Source: Methylotuvimicrobium buryatense 5G (lineage in GTDB: Bacteria; Pseudomonadota; Gammaproteobacteria; Methylococcales; Methylomonadaceae). Taken from it: a stretch of 64,000 nucleotides of DNA. The notes beneath the pieces were generated by a model. It saw only the letters and a list, made by a program, of their open reading frames with translations, made no database searches and had not been told where the DNA came from. The DNA lies in the NCBI RefSeq assembly GCF_000341735.1, contig NZ_KB455575.1:3292570-3356569 (forward strand), in the 5' to 3' direction. Shown here in pieces: positions 56,299-64,000 of this stretch. Every line of letters starts with the position of its first letter. The first letter of the stretch is position 1. The translations under genes and the position numbers were made by a program.

Positions 56299-56520
56299 TC
56301 AATTATGCGCGGGAAGAGACTGCAATAGTTCTTCCAAGCTTACATATTCACCACGTTCAATTTCAGCCATGGCCGCAAGTAGTTCGTTTTCTTGGGCCTC
56401 AGTAAGTAAAAAGCTTTCGTCAGAACCGCGCGTAACGACGGTTACCACGGCACCCTCGGTAAGAGAGACCCCTTCCAGCACGATTTTTCCGTTGACAACG
56501 GTTCCGGTAGCAACTTGCAT
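56299..56520 (-). CDS. Antitoxin of type II toxin-antitoxin system
   Basis: A 73-residue protein upstream of and nearly touching the toxin gene, the usual order. Its N-terminal region GTVVNGKIVLEGVSLTEGAVVTVVTRG has the AbrB/AF2212-like beta pattern, and the C-terminal region LTEAQENELLAAMAEIERGEYVSLEEL is a helical toxin-wrapping tail like that of RelB/StbD-type antitoxins. It should neutralise the toxin and repress the pair. Confidence 0.8.
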   Translation of the reverse strand: MQVATGTVVNGKIVLEGVSLTEGAVVTVVTRGSDESFLLTEAQENELLAAMAEIERGEYVSLEELLQSLPAHN

Positions 56521-56589
56521 AATATGAATGATACTCCGAATTGCTCAATTAAGTTGTTTGCATAATGATACCACCACCTTGCTTACCAA

Positions 56590-56625
56590 ACTCAACGCTT
56601 CAATCAACCGACGCGTTAGCAGTAG
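56590..56625 (-). other. Possible half attC upstream of the antitoxin cassette
   Basis: On the minus strand, GGTTGATTGAAGCGTTGAGT resembles the 3' half of classical attC sites, with GTTGAGT (56590-56596) matching the GTTRRRY core. The other half would be expected beyond 56625, where a CAGCAATTCCCA element begins at 56653. Together with 55902-55992 it would frame a cassette of about 600 bp with the toxin-antitoxin pair. Confidence 0.35.
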
Positions 56626-56652
56626 GCTGTTTTGATTTGTTAAACGTTACCA

Positions 56653-56753
56653 CAGCAATTCCCAGTTTGAGCCGTTTCGCCGATTTTAGGGTGTGGGGTA
56701 TGCCTGTCGAGGAACGCCGTAAACCCATCCATGGGGGCTTGGCGGCAGCTCGA
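56653..56753. mobile_element. Half of a CAGCAATTCCCA-ended element, copy 3
   Basis: Starts CAGCAATTCCCAGTTTG and continues GGGTGTGGGGTATGCCTG and TCGAGGAACGCCG up to GGCGGCAGCTCGAA, closely matching the inverse of the right half of the copy at 42669-42967. It stops abruptly at the start of the HAD fragment, showing a recombination or deletion junction near 56750. Confidence 0.8.
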
Positions 56754-57039
56754 ATACGCCAGCGGTCAGCGTGCGACGATCATCGGCAAACCGTCGCCCA
56801 ATTTTTTCCGTGCGGCGCTGACCGAATTGGAATTGCCGCCCGAACGCGTCGCGATCGTCGGCGACGACATCGATTCCGACATCGGCGGCGGTCAAAATAC
56901 CGGCCTAATCGGTATTCTGGTGAAGACCGGCAAATACCGCAAAGCCTATGCGAACGCCAGCCGCGTGATGCCGGATTTGATCATTCCGTCGGTCGCTGAG
57001 TTGCCGGCTCGATTGCCCATTGAGATCGCCGGTTCTTAA
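56749..57039 (+). pseudogene. HAD-IIA-type phosphatase, C-terminal fragment
   Basis: An ~96-codon remnant of a HAD-superfamily IIA hydrolase (LHPP/NagD-like). Recognisable parts are LEYASGQRATIIGKPSPNFF (the Lys motif region) and VAIVGDDIDSDIGGGQNTGL (motif III with the metal Asp pair), followed by the C-terminal helix. The N-terminal half, with the nucleophile DxD, is missing and is replaced by the half repeat element. It is presumably inactive. The ATG at 56731 inside the repeat makes an apparent ORF but is fortuitous. Confidence 0.85.
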
Positions 57040-57257
57040 CATTCAATTCGGACGCAAGCTTGGCTAAGCTGCGCGCTTCCCTTCCCTCTCGATTTTTGGA
57101 CTTCCTTGCGCCGGGCCATACTGCAAAGAGCGAATAAAAAAAGCTATGTTAGCATTAATAGTTGAAATTAATACTACGCCAATGTCGAAACTTTAAGACT
57201 GTAGGGTACGCTGTGCGTATCGCAGGAAACCCACCCGCTGCTTAATGTGCCTTAAAT

Positions 57258-57358
57258 AACTGGGGTCAGGTTCGGGTTAAATGATACTGAATGCTGAATT
57301 GGCCTGCGTTTAATTTTTACCTGACCCCAGTTTTCCTCAGTTTTCCTCAGTTTTCCTT
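57258..57358. repeat. REP-like inverted repeat (GGGGTCAGGT) plus 10-bp tandem repeat
   Basis: AACTGGGGTCAGGT (57258-57271) and ACCTGACCCCAGTT (57319-57332) are perfect inverse complements. They are followed by TTTTCCTCAG repeated twice with a third partial copy (57331-57358). Such TGGGGTCAGGT inverted pairs are found near TnpA-REP transposases in other genomes, but no such gene is here. The other sequence between 57040 and 57500 holds only a GTAGGGTACGC palindrome. Confidence 0.7.
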
Positions 57359-57502
57359 AAGGATTTTGCCAATACCCTTATTCTTCTTTACAGATTCTTT
57401 GCGATAGCTTTTTTTTCTTCTACAGCCACCTAACCTCCTAATTTTTTGGCGTAACGTAAAGCTCAGCGGTGTAGCTCTAGCGGAGTCTTCTGGTGCGTTG
57501 GT

Positions 57503-57730
57503 TTAGACTAGAAATTTAAGTAACTCTCCAACTGTCATGCCAATATCCTTAGCGATTTGCCGAAGTAAAACTGGCGAGATATCACGTCCTGCATGAAATG
57601 GCACTGTTGTGCATCTACCGTCAGGATGACGGAATTGTTTATGTGAGCCGCGTTGCCGGATTTCTGTAAATCCTAATATTTCAAGCAAAGCCACAACTTC
57701 GCGAGGTTTAAGAACTGGTATGTTTCCCAT
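57503..57730 (-). CDS. hicA: HicA-type mRNA interferase toxin
   Basis: A 75-residue HicA toxin, which cleaves mRNA through its double-stranded-RNA-binding-like fold. It carries PREVVALLEILGFTEIRQRGSH with the catalytic His in RGSHKQFRHPDGR, then VPFHAGRDISPVLLRQIAKD. It lies 2 bp after hicB. Its N-terminal MGNIPVLKPREV is normal for the family, and its length is slightly larger than E. coli HicA. The order antitoxin-toxin is the reverse of many hicAB operons, but is known. Confidence 0.92.
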   Translation of the reverse strand: MGNIPVLKPREVVALLEILGFTEIRQRGSHKQFRHPDGRCTTVPFHAGRDISPVLLRQIAKDIGMTVGELLKFLV

Positions 57731-57732
57731 GC

Positions 57733-57942
57733 TTAAGCAACAACTACATTTTGAGTTCCAACAAACTCGGCTTCCAGTATTGGCTCGCCATCCTCAAGTA
57801 ACATTTCAATGACTTCCCGAAGATTTTGATTAAGCTCATCCAATGATTCCGCTTGGCTATGTGCACCTGTAAATCCAGGAATGAAGCCCACGTATAATCC
57901 GGTATCGCGACATTTTTCAATAATAGCCGTGTAATTTTTCAT
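57733..57942 (-). CDS. hicB: HicB-family antitoxin, short form
   Basis: A 69-residue HicB-like antitoxin: partially inactive RNase H-fold core (KNYTAIIEKCRDTGLYVGFI, PGFTGAHSQAESLDELNQNL, VIEMLLEDGEP). It lacks the C-terminal DNA-binding domain of longer HicB proteins, so autoregulation would need another factor. It lies just upstream of hicA in the same direction. Confidence 0.9.
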   Translation of the reverse strand: MKNYTAIIEKCRDTGLYVGFIPGFTGAHSQAESLDELNQNLREVIEMLLEDGEPILEAEFVGTQNVVVA

Positions 57943-58002
57943 ATTGATCTAACCTCTTTGAATATCAATTGGAATCCAAGCCGAATTTCCCTCACTTGGA
58001 TT

Positions 58003-59071
58003 TTATGAACAGAATTTCGTCATGTAATCAGTCGGATTTATATCATTATCGCTAGTTTTCAAATCATCAAACATTAAGTGTTCCAGATCTAGCGGCCCAA
58101 TAGCTCCAAATACGAAGCGCTCAATTCCGGCGTCTTTAAGCTTATTCGCAAATTGAATTTTTATTACGAAAGAATGCCGAATAATAATATCGTGTGGCCC
58201 CTGCCATAAGGTCGGCGACTTGAAGAGCAGGATATTGTCTTGAGTTTCCAGAGCGAAATTCTTTAACTTTTAAAGGAACCGTAAATTTCCTTTGACCATA
58301 GCCCACTTCTTCAGGAGGAATCGAACTATCCATCATTTTCATAAAAATGGGTTGCGACGCTGTAATGGGTTTTGATTCGTCATAGATAATGATAGGCGCT
58401 TCATCTAGCTGTTTTTCCCATTCAGTTAAATGACAAAAGAACAGACTAATGGCGGGGTCTATAGCGTATTTTTTGTCAATGCCGTTGAGAATATCATCTA
58501 TAACACGCTCCGCATAAATGTAATGAGCAAGCATGGATTTATGCTTCTCATCTGTGCAGTTATCGTATAGCACTTTAGCGCTATTAAAAAACTTACTTTT
58601 AAATTCGCTGGATTGATTTCTGACCATCTCAACAAAACTGGCCAGAAAGTCATCAAATTGTTGTTCGCCACAAAAATGTGGTGTCAAATACCAATGTAAA
58701 TTGGCTAATACAATATTGCCGCTATTTTTATAAATATCGATTCCATCCCTACGCATAAGCGTTTCTTCTATGCTATCAACAAGTTGAGTAATTACATTGA
58801 AACGCTTATGTACAATCATCGTTTTTACACATTTTTCAGAGTGCATTTGCGAATTAACAAAATCCAATATTTTTCTACGTCCTGCTTCACTGCTTTGAAG
58901 ACTACTGAATTTCGCTTCGGATGCTTGATGGGATGAAACTAAGTGTAAAAGCTCTGAACATTCATCTGGATTGTAATCTACCGAGGCAAGCGTAAATATC
59001 GGTTGATTAGCATCTAATAAATGAGAACCGGTATTATGTGACTCATCGAAGAAAATTATTGGTGTTGTCAT
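58003..59071 (-). pseudogene. DUF3800 protein, frameshifted and hit by IS66 at its start
   Basis: The frame starts at the ATG at 59069-59071 (MTTPIIFFDESHNTGSHLL) and runs with the DUF3800 RNase-H-like core (FFDES at the N terminus, FFCHLTEWEK, VADLMAGATRYY at the C terminus) to a stop at 58142. Removing one A from the A5 run (T5 at 58158-58162 on plus) lets the frame continue as IQFANKLKDAGIERFVFGAI down to a stop at 58003-58005. DUF3800 proteins occur in defence contexts, but the function is unknown. Upstream, the IS66 target duplication covers the start codon, and excising the IS would give another in-frame ATG. Confidence 0.75.
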
Positions 59072-59074
59072 TGG

Positions 59075-60751
59075 GTAATCGTTTAGCCCCCCATCACTAA
59101 AAAAGTAGCATCTCCCGTTAAAACATGAAAAGCTATAGGACATGACGTTGAGCGACCGAGACCTTAGCCAAATGGACACGGACTATCTGGATGATTTGCC
59201 GGAGGGTGAGTTGCGTCCATTGAGTAAGCAACTGTTGGCGGATCTCAAAGAAGCCCGAGAACGACTCAAACAATCCCCGGATACGAGTTCGCGTCCGCCG
59301 TCATCCCGGGAGCCTTGGCAATCGAATCAATCCAGCGCCGAACCGTCGGAAGAAGCGCCGGCAACGGACGACTTGTCGGCACTGGATTCGTCTGAGTCTT
59401 CGTCAGATGACTTACCTAGCCAGGACTCGGCAACACCTCCGGCGGCGACCGGTGATAGCGGAAAGCCTAAAAAAGCCGGGCGCCAAGTCGGTAGCCCAGG
59501 CTATAGCCGCAACCTGACCTTACCGGTGACACGGACAATTGAGCATCGCCCGGATTGCTGCGCCGCGTGTGGGCAATCGTTTGCCGACAACACCGACTAT
59601 CGACCCTGGAACGCCCGGTTCGAACTGGAGCTTGAAGTCGGCAACGCCGAATCGCCGAAATTACAAATCGAACATAGCCGACATGACTACTTCTCGGCGA
59701 CCTGTCCCTGCGGTCATCAAACCCTTGCCGAGCCCGGGCGAGGCGCCGACGAAGACGGCTGGAGCGTAGCCCTGAGCGAATGGCATCTGTGCGGCCCCCG
59801 GCTGGTCAGTTTTCTGGTCTATCTCTCATTGTCCCTACGGGCATCGCGCCGCAGAATCCAAGCCTATTTGCGCGATTGGCTGGGAATCTACCTCAGCACC
59901 AGCACCATTAATCAATGCATTCATGAAGCGGGACGTGCCGTTGCGCCGGTCGTCGACGAGCAGTTGATCGCGGAACTCAAGGCCGCCGGCCTCTTACATA
60001 TCGATGAAACACCCTGGAAAGAAGCCGGGCAGTTATTTTGGCTCTGGGTCTTTGTCAGCGCACAGACGGTGATTTATCAAGTGGGCAAACGCCATCGTCT
60101 CGTCGTGAACCAGCTCTTAGGGGAAGCGTTTTGCGGCTTACTGATGACCGACGGCTACAGCGTCTATCGCATCTTTCCTAGGCGCTTGCACTGTTGGGCG
60201 CACTTGGTGCGCAAGGCCCGAGCACTGTATCAGTGCCTGGATAGCGAAGGACAAGCTTTCGGCGAAGCCTTGTTATTGGCCATGATCCTGTTGATGCGCA
60301 ACATCCACCGACTCCGCGAATCGCCGCCGGATGCCGAATCCTTATGGGCGCAGAATCAACAGTTGCTGACCTTGCTGCGCTCGCTCTGCGAGACGCACCG
60401 AGACATCGCGCATGTTGACAGCCGACAATTAGCCGGCGAATTTCTCAACGATTGGGAGGCCATCGTGCGCGTGGTCGAAACGCCGGCGCATCCATTGACC
60501 AACAACGTGGCGGAACGCAGTTTGCGGCACTGGGTATTGCTGCGCAAAATCACCTTCGGTTCGCGGACGGCACAAGGCAGTCGCGTGGTTGCCTTGCTGG
60601 CGAGCGTGATTGATACCGCGCGTTTGAGAGACCTGAATCCTTGGGAGTTTATTGCTCAAACACTGGCCGAACGCCGTAAAAACCAACCCGTCCCTCGTTT
60701 GCCTATGCCGGTTTTGGCGTGATAGGAACAGGGGGGGGGCTAAACGATTAC
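59075..60751 (+). mobile_element. IS66-family insertion sequence (single-ORF, ISBst12-like)
   Basis: 1677 bp. Ends GTAATCGTTTAGCCCCCC (59075-59092) and GGGGGGCTAAACGATTAC (60734-60751) are perfect inverse complements and start with GTAA as IS66 ends do. The 8-bp direct repeat GTCATTGG flanks the element at 59067-59074 and 60752-60759. It carries only the TnpC-type gene. The intact ends and duplication suggest a recent insertion. Confidence 0.97.
59142..60722 (+). CDS. tnpC: IS66-family transposase (TnpC)
   Basis: A 526-residue transposase with an N-terminal coiled coil (LSKQLLADLKEARERLKQ), a low-complexity Ser/Pro linker, a zinc-finger-like CCAACGQSF with CPCGH, and the IS66 DDE domain: HIDETPWKEAG (first Asp), LLMTDGYSVYRIFPRRLHC (second Asp) and NNVAERSLRHWVLLRKITFG (Glu), then the C-terminal domain. 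It appears complete. No tnpA/tnpB genes accompany it, as in ISBst12-like members. Confidence 0.96.
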   Translation: MTLSDRDLSQMDTDYLDDLPEGELRPLSKQLLADLKEARERLKQSPDTSSRPPSSREPWQSNQSSAEPSEEAPATDDLSALDSSESSSDDLPSQDSATPPAATGDSGKPKKAGRQVGSPGYSRNLTLPVTRTIEHRPDCCAACGQSFADNTDYRPWNARFELELEVGNAESPKLQIEHSRHDYFSATCPCGHQTLAEPGRGADEDGWSVALSEWHLCGPRLVSFLVYLSLSLRASRRRIQAYLRDWLGIYLSTSTINQCIHEAGRAVAPVVDEQLIAELKAAGLLHIDETPWKEAGQLFWLWVFVSAQTVIYQVGKRHRLVVNQLLGEAFCGLLMTDGYSVYRIFPRRLHCWAHLVRKARALYQCLDSEGQAFGEALLLAMILLMRNIHRLRESPPDAESLWAQNQQLLTLLRSLCETHRDIAHVDSRQLAGEFLNDWEAIVRVVETPAHPLTNNVAERSLRHWVLLRKITFGSRTAQGSRVVALLASVIDTARLRDLNPWEFIAQTLAERRKNQPVPRLPMPVLA

Positions 60752-60862
60752 GTCATTGGATATATCATGGGGAAGAGATGCCTGGTTTTAACTCACCAGA
60801 TTGAAGCTTAGCGATTTTTCTTTTAATTCCTAAAATTCTGACAAAAAAATAGTTTTATCTTT

Positions 60863-61090
60863 TTACAACAACCGAATAAATTCATCTGCTGGCTTATCAT
60901 TTTTCATGGAATTTGCGTCATAGCATGGCGCGACAATGTTTTTGTAAGAGTTGTTTCCAAAACCTACTTGCGGAATGACGTGATCTAGATAGCAATTTTG
61001 GGTGGTTATCTTGCGGCCAGTATAGAAACAACGACGCTTCTCTCGAGCCAATATACTACCGAGGGGCCACCGGTCTCTCGTTACGGTCAA
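60863..61090 (-). pseudogene. HNH endonuclease-like fragment
   Basis: A 75-residue frame with a possible TTG start. It carries CFYTGRKITTQNCYLDHVIPQ and NIVAPCYDANSMKNDKPADE, the betabetaalpha-metal pattern of HNH nucleases (DH pair plus Asn), but lacks the longer N terminus seen in full proteins. Short coding-like stretches in another frame upstream (MQKTIVFLHLYDAE) hint at a frameshift. It is probably a remnant. It lies 112 bp beyond the right end of the IS66 element. Confidence 0.55.
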
Positions 61091-61288
61091 TTGGCAATCA
61101 CTGAATCGTTATTCGGCATCGTACAAATGCAGAAAAACAATCGTCTTTTGCATTTCTCTATTTACCCTCTGTGTCTGGATAGTTCCCACGGCGGAACAGT
61201 TCTCTATAATTTTACATTACGAATCAATGAAATATAACTAATCCTGGACAAACTTACATTTTTCAGATATAAAGCATCCTGACATTCT

Positions 61289-63103
61289 ATGTTTGGGATA
61301 CAGGCTTTGAACCTTCAAGAGATCATCGTACAGCCAGCTCAGTCGGAAGAGCGGGAACGTTTTCAGTCATTAATGAAGGCACACCACTATCTGGGCGCTT
61401 TACCAAAGATCGGACATACCTTGTGGTATGTCGCCAGCTATCATAATCAATGGCTGGCACTCATCAGCTTTTCCGCCGCAGCCTGGAAATGTGCTGCGCG
61501 TGATCAGTGGATTGGTTGGAGCTATCGGGTTCAATATGATCGCCTTCACCTGATTGCTAACAATAGTCGCTTTTTGATTCTCCCCGAGCACCATTATCCT
61601 AACCTTGCGTCCCGGGTTCTTTCCTTATGTGAACGGCGAATTTCTCAGGATTGGCAGCAACGCTTCGGTTACCCCTTATTATTGCTAGAAACTTTCGTTG
61701 ATCCTCAGTTGTTTCATGGCACGATTTATCGTGCTTCTAACTGGGTGCATGTCGGCGATACCCGTGGTTACCGTCGGATTCGCCAAGGCTATAGCCCTAG
61801 CGCTCAACAGCCCAAGCAGGTTTTTGTTAGACCCTTGGAAAAGCGCGCTCAAACTCACTTGTCGCAACCTATGCTTAGCCCCTGTTATGGCTATGGAGCA
61901 CCAAAAATCATGCTAACCGCCGATCAAATGCGCACTTTACCAGAGTTCTTTCTTGATATTCCTGACCCGCGGCGTAAGCAGGGACAGCGTCATTCTCTGC
62001 CGTGTATTCTGGCTCTTGCCACAGCTGCCGTGCTCTGTGGAATGGAAGGCTATAAAGCGATTGGCAGCTGGGCGGATGACTTAGGCCAAAAAGCGCGAGC
62101 CCGTTTTGGCTGTCGCAAACGCAATGGGCGTTATCAGGTACCCAGTCGCACCACCTTTAGAGAAACCTTAATTAGCGTCGATCCCGCACAACTCGATCTT
62201 GCGCTGCAAGGCTGGAACGAACAATTCGCCGAAGCCGACGAAGGCTTGGCCGTCGACGGTAAAAACCTGCGTAACGCGATTGATGAAGACGGTCGTCAAA
62301 CACACATCCTGGGCGTCGTCGGGCATCAGACGGGACGCTGCCACACTCAAAAAAAGTCGGTGCTTTGCCTGTAGAGGGAAGCGATGAACTCAAACAGACC
62401 AACGAAATTGGGATGTTCATCCCTGTTATTGATACCTTGGCGGATATTGCCGATAAAACGATCACTGGCGACGCCCTTTTAACACAGCGTAAACTGGCGC
62501 ACTATCTGGTCGAAGACCGGCAGGCCCATTATGTATTTACCGCCAAAGACAACCAACCCACAGTCGCCCAGGATATTTCGCCTGGCCTTTGAAAATCGCC
62601 AAGCGCCTGACTATAGCGAGCCCTACACCTTAACGCATGGTCGTATTGAGTCACGCTCTATTTGGACGTCTACGCTCCTGAACGACTACCTTGATTTCCC
62701 TTTCGTCGGGCAAATATTTGCCATACAACGCCACACCATCGACAAAAAAAGCGGCCAAGAAACCTTTGAGATGGCTTACGGCCTAACCAGTCATTCGCCG
62801 ATGAGCGCCAATGCCGAACAAGTGCTCAAGTTCAATAGAGATCATTGGGGCGTTGAGAGTCATCATTACCTACTGGATTGGAATTGGAATGAAGATCGTT
62901 GCAGGATAAGCAAAGGCCATGGACCTGAAAACATAACCTGTCTGCGCAGATTTGCCGCAGGGTTGATTAAGTCCATGAGTAAAGACAGTGTGGCAGCCAC
63001 TATCGAAAAGCTGGCGCGTAATGTACGACGGGTATTCGATTACCTACGCATGACAGAGAATTCGAGAAAGGTTATATTGCGACACCAAAGTCAAGATGTT
63101 TAG
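61289..63103 (+). pseudogene. DruA-domain/ISAs1-family fusion transposase, broken by two indels
   Basis: Three overlapping frames make one ~604-residue protein. The N-terminal ~200 residues match the DUF4338/Druantia DruA domain (ERFQSLMKAHHYLGALPKIG, LETFVDPQLFHGTIYRASNW, TRGYRR). Then follows a standard ISAs1 transposase: DPRRKQGQRHSLPCILALA, VDGKNLRNA (first Asp), ITGDALLTQRKL (second Asp), and GVESHHYLLDWNWNEDRCR with Glu. One A is missing in the A7 run at 62349-62355 and one T is extra at 62576-62578, so it is inactive unless these are sequencing errors. Ends and target duplication were not identified. Confidence 0.85.
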
Positions 63104-63453
63104 AACGGTTTCGCCGTGGCCGTGGGATAGTTCCACTTGACCTTGACGTAAACAATGAGGCTGAAATTTCGAATATTTGATAAATCTGCAAAATTCCTTT
63201 TGAAAACCTCCACTAGCCTTTCGATAACTCAATTCAAACCCGAATTGTTAGCTTCTTAATGACTCTATGGGCCATGATGCGGAAAAATCTCTTTTTGAAA
63301 CGAATCGAGGAATTTCCCAGCAATTCCCAATTTAAAACCCTGATAAAATAAGGGGCACTTAAAACTAATCAATCGCAACATTAATAAAGCCATCGGTAGA
63401 TACAAATGGACTTGGAAATAATTGACTTGATACGTCGCACCTTCGAAGACTTA

Positions 63454-64000
63454 GGAACGAGCACGAAATAACTTGAGCAACTTATAAAATTACCGCTTCA
63501 GGCATGGCGACATAATTCCATTGCCTCAGATGCTTATCAAATACAATTCGCATGGATTCTTTAAAGCCCTCCACAACTTTTCTGCCCGTTTCATAAACCT
63601 TGTTAAAAATACAGGCAAAGACATTTAATCCCGCTTTTGTTGTTGTCTTTTCAATTAACTCTTTCATAAAGACATGGCTGATTAAAATCATGCCGGATAA
63701 TTCACGAGTAATATGAGGAAATACCCGGTGCTCGATGGGATTCCATTTAGAGGTGTACGGAGGATAATGCGCTATCCGTATTTCAATGCCTATTTCTGCC
63801 ACTAATGCCTGCAAATCCTGTTTGAAAATATAGTGTCTGGATGAGTTACTGCCACCGCCATCCATCAGCAATAAAATGGATGTTGCCAGCGGATAGTAGA
63901 GGTTGCCATAGGTGTACCACCAGTGACGAATCGAATCACAGGAAAACTCGCTGGTGTCACGGCTTGTCCCAATGTTGACGTAGGCTTCGTTGCGCTCAGT
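63454..64000 (-). mobile_element. ISAzo13-family insertion sequence, partial
   Basis: The element's 3' end (relative to its gene) begins GGAACGAGCACGAAATAAC at 63454, 28 bp beyond the transposase stop, and continues past the window. This terminal sequence closely resembles the left end of the non-coding element at 25059-25340. Between 63104 and 63453 there is no gene; a CAGCAATTCCCAATTT fragment is at about 63319-63334. Confidence 0.75.
63482..64000 (-). CDS. ISAzo13-family transposase, C-terminal part (cut by window edge)
   Basis: The minus frame is open from the right edge to the stop at 63482-63484, about 172 codons. Recognisable DDE blocks are TERNEAYVNIGTSRDTSEFS, LLMDGGGSNSSRHYIFKQDL (second catalytic Asp), and HYPPYTSKWNPIEHRVFPHI with the Glu. 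The ATG at 63871 is internal, so the gene starts beyond the edge. It ends with an ordinary terminal domain (VVEGFKESMRIVFDKHLRQW) and looks intact in the visible part. Confidence 0.93.
   Translation of the reverse strand, partial: TERNEAYVNIGTSRDTSEFSCDSIRHWWYTYGNLYYPLATSILLLMDGGGSNSSRHYIFKQDLQALVAEIGIEIRIAHYPPYTSKWNPIEHRVFPHITRELSGMILISHVFMKELIEKTTTKAGLNVFACIFNKVYETGRKVVEGFKESMRIVFDKHLRQWNYVAMPEAVIL

Noticed and set aside
56565..56999. Plus-strand 144-codon ORF overlapping the HAD fragment
   Set aside because: Wrong frame relative to the HAD homology; it is a shadow through the repeat half and the pseudogene.
61275..63098. CATCCTGAC / GTCAAGATG as possible ends of the ISAs1-type element
   Set aside because: The match is only 8 of 9 bases, lies within 14 bp of the start codon and before the stop codon, and no flanking duplication was found.
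1..64000. tRNA or rRNA genes
   Set aside because: No cloverleaf with a CCA-ended acceptor or rRNA core sequence was recognised by eye; a tRNAscan-SE run would settle this.

Overview
This is a chromosomal window of a Gram-negative gammaproteobacterium with moderate GC content. Evidence for this is the rpsU-yqeY-dnaG and hisBHAFIE-tatABC gene orders, TatABC, a Kdo-kinase-like protein, a YcgL protein and a Wzx-type polysaccharide locus. The dense palindromic repeats remind me of Methylococcales (Methylotuvimicrobium/Methylomicrobium type) methanotrophs. That placement is inference: no methane-oxidation gene lies in the window.

Layout. 1-4036 is housekeeping: dnaG (cut by the edge), yqeY and rpsU on minus; tsaD on plus; plsY on minus; folB-folK on plus. 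4037-5215 is a repeat island holding three insertion elements nested inside one another, each with its own target-site duplication. 5517-7749 carries a kinase-like protein, a pteridine reductase and a GDSL esterase. 7775-12815 is the histidine operon running into tatABC on minus. 13106-17009 carries typA, a rhodanese, a methyltransferase and a LysR regulator. Two small plus-strand transcripts with good terminators may lie at about 12960-13098 and 17445-17563.

17570-33272 is a minus-strand surface-polysaccharide locus: a CapD/WbpM-type dehydratase, a WecA/WbpL-type initiating transferase, an epimerase, four glycosyltransferases, a methyltransferase, three sulfotransferases and a flippase. It is interrupted by an AAA/PD-(D/E)XK gene and repeat elements. 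The flippase-sulfotransferase end is clearly AT-richer than its surroundings, suggesting acquisition. The likely product is a sulfated exopolysaccharide or O-antigen.

33943-49811 is rich in signalling genes: a GGDEF/EAL response regulator, a CheY-like regulator and a 1706-residue kinase-like/AAA/GAF/histidine kinase form one overlapping operon. A Ser/Thr kinase, a CHASE2 adenylate cyclase and an AgmX-type protein form a second minus-strand cluster. A Crp/Fnr regulator follows on plus. 50125-55747 holds a GH63-like glucosidase, three tandem genes for practically identical secreted two-repeat proteins, and a CDF metal exporter.

55760-64000 is a decaying mobile region: toxin-antitoxin genes in what look like integron-cassette remnants, a HAD pseudogene cut by a repeat, hicAB, a DUF3800 gene hit by an IS66 element and a frameshift, an HNH remnant, a DruA-ISAs1 fusion transposase broken by two indels, and an ISAzo13 transposase cut by the window edge. 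The end of this last element resembles the ends of short non-autonomous repeats found elsewhere in the window.
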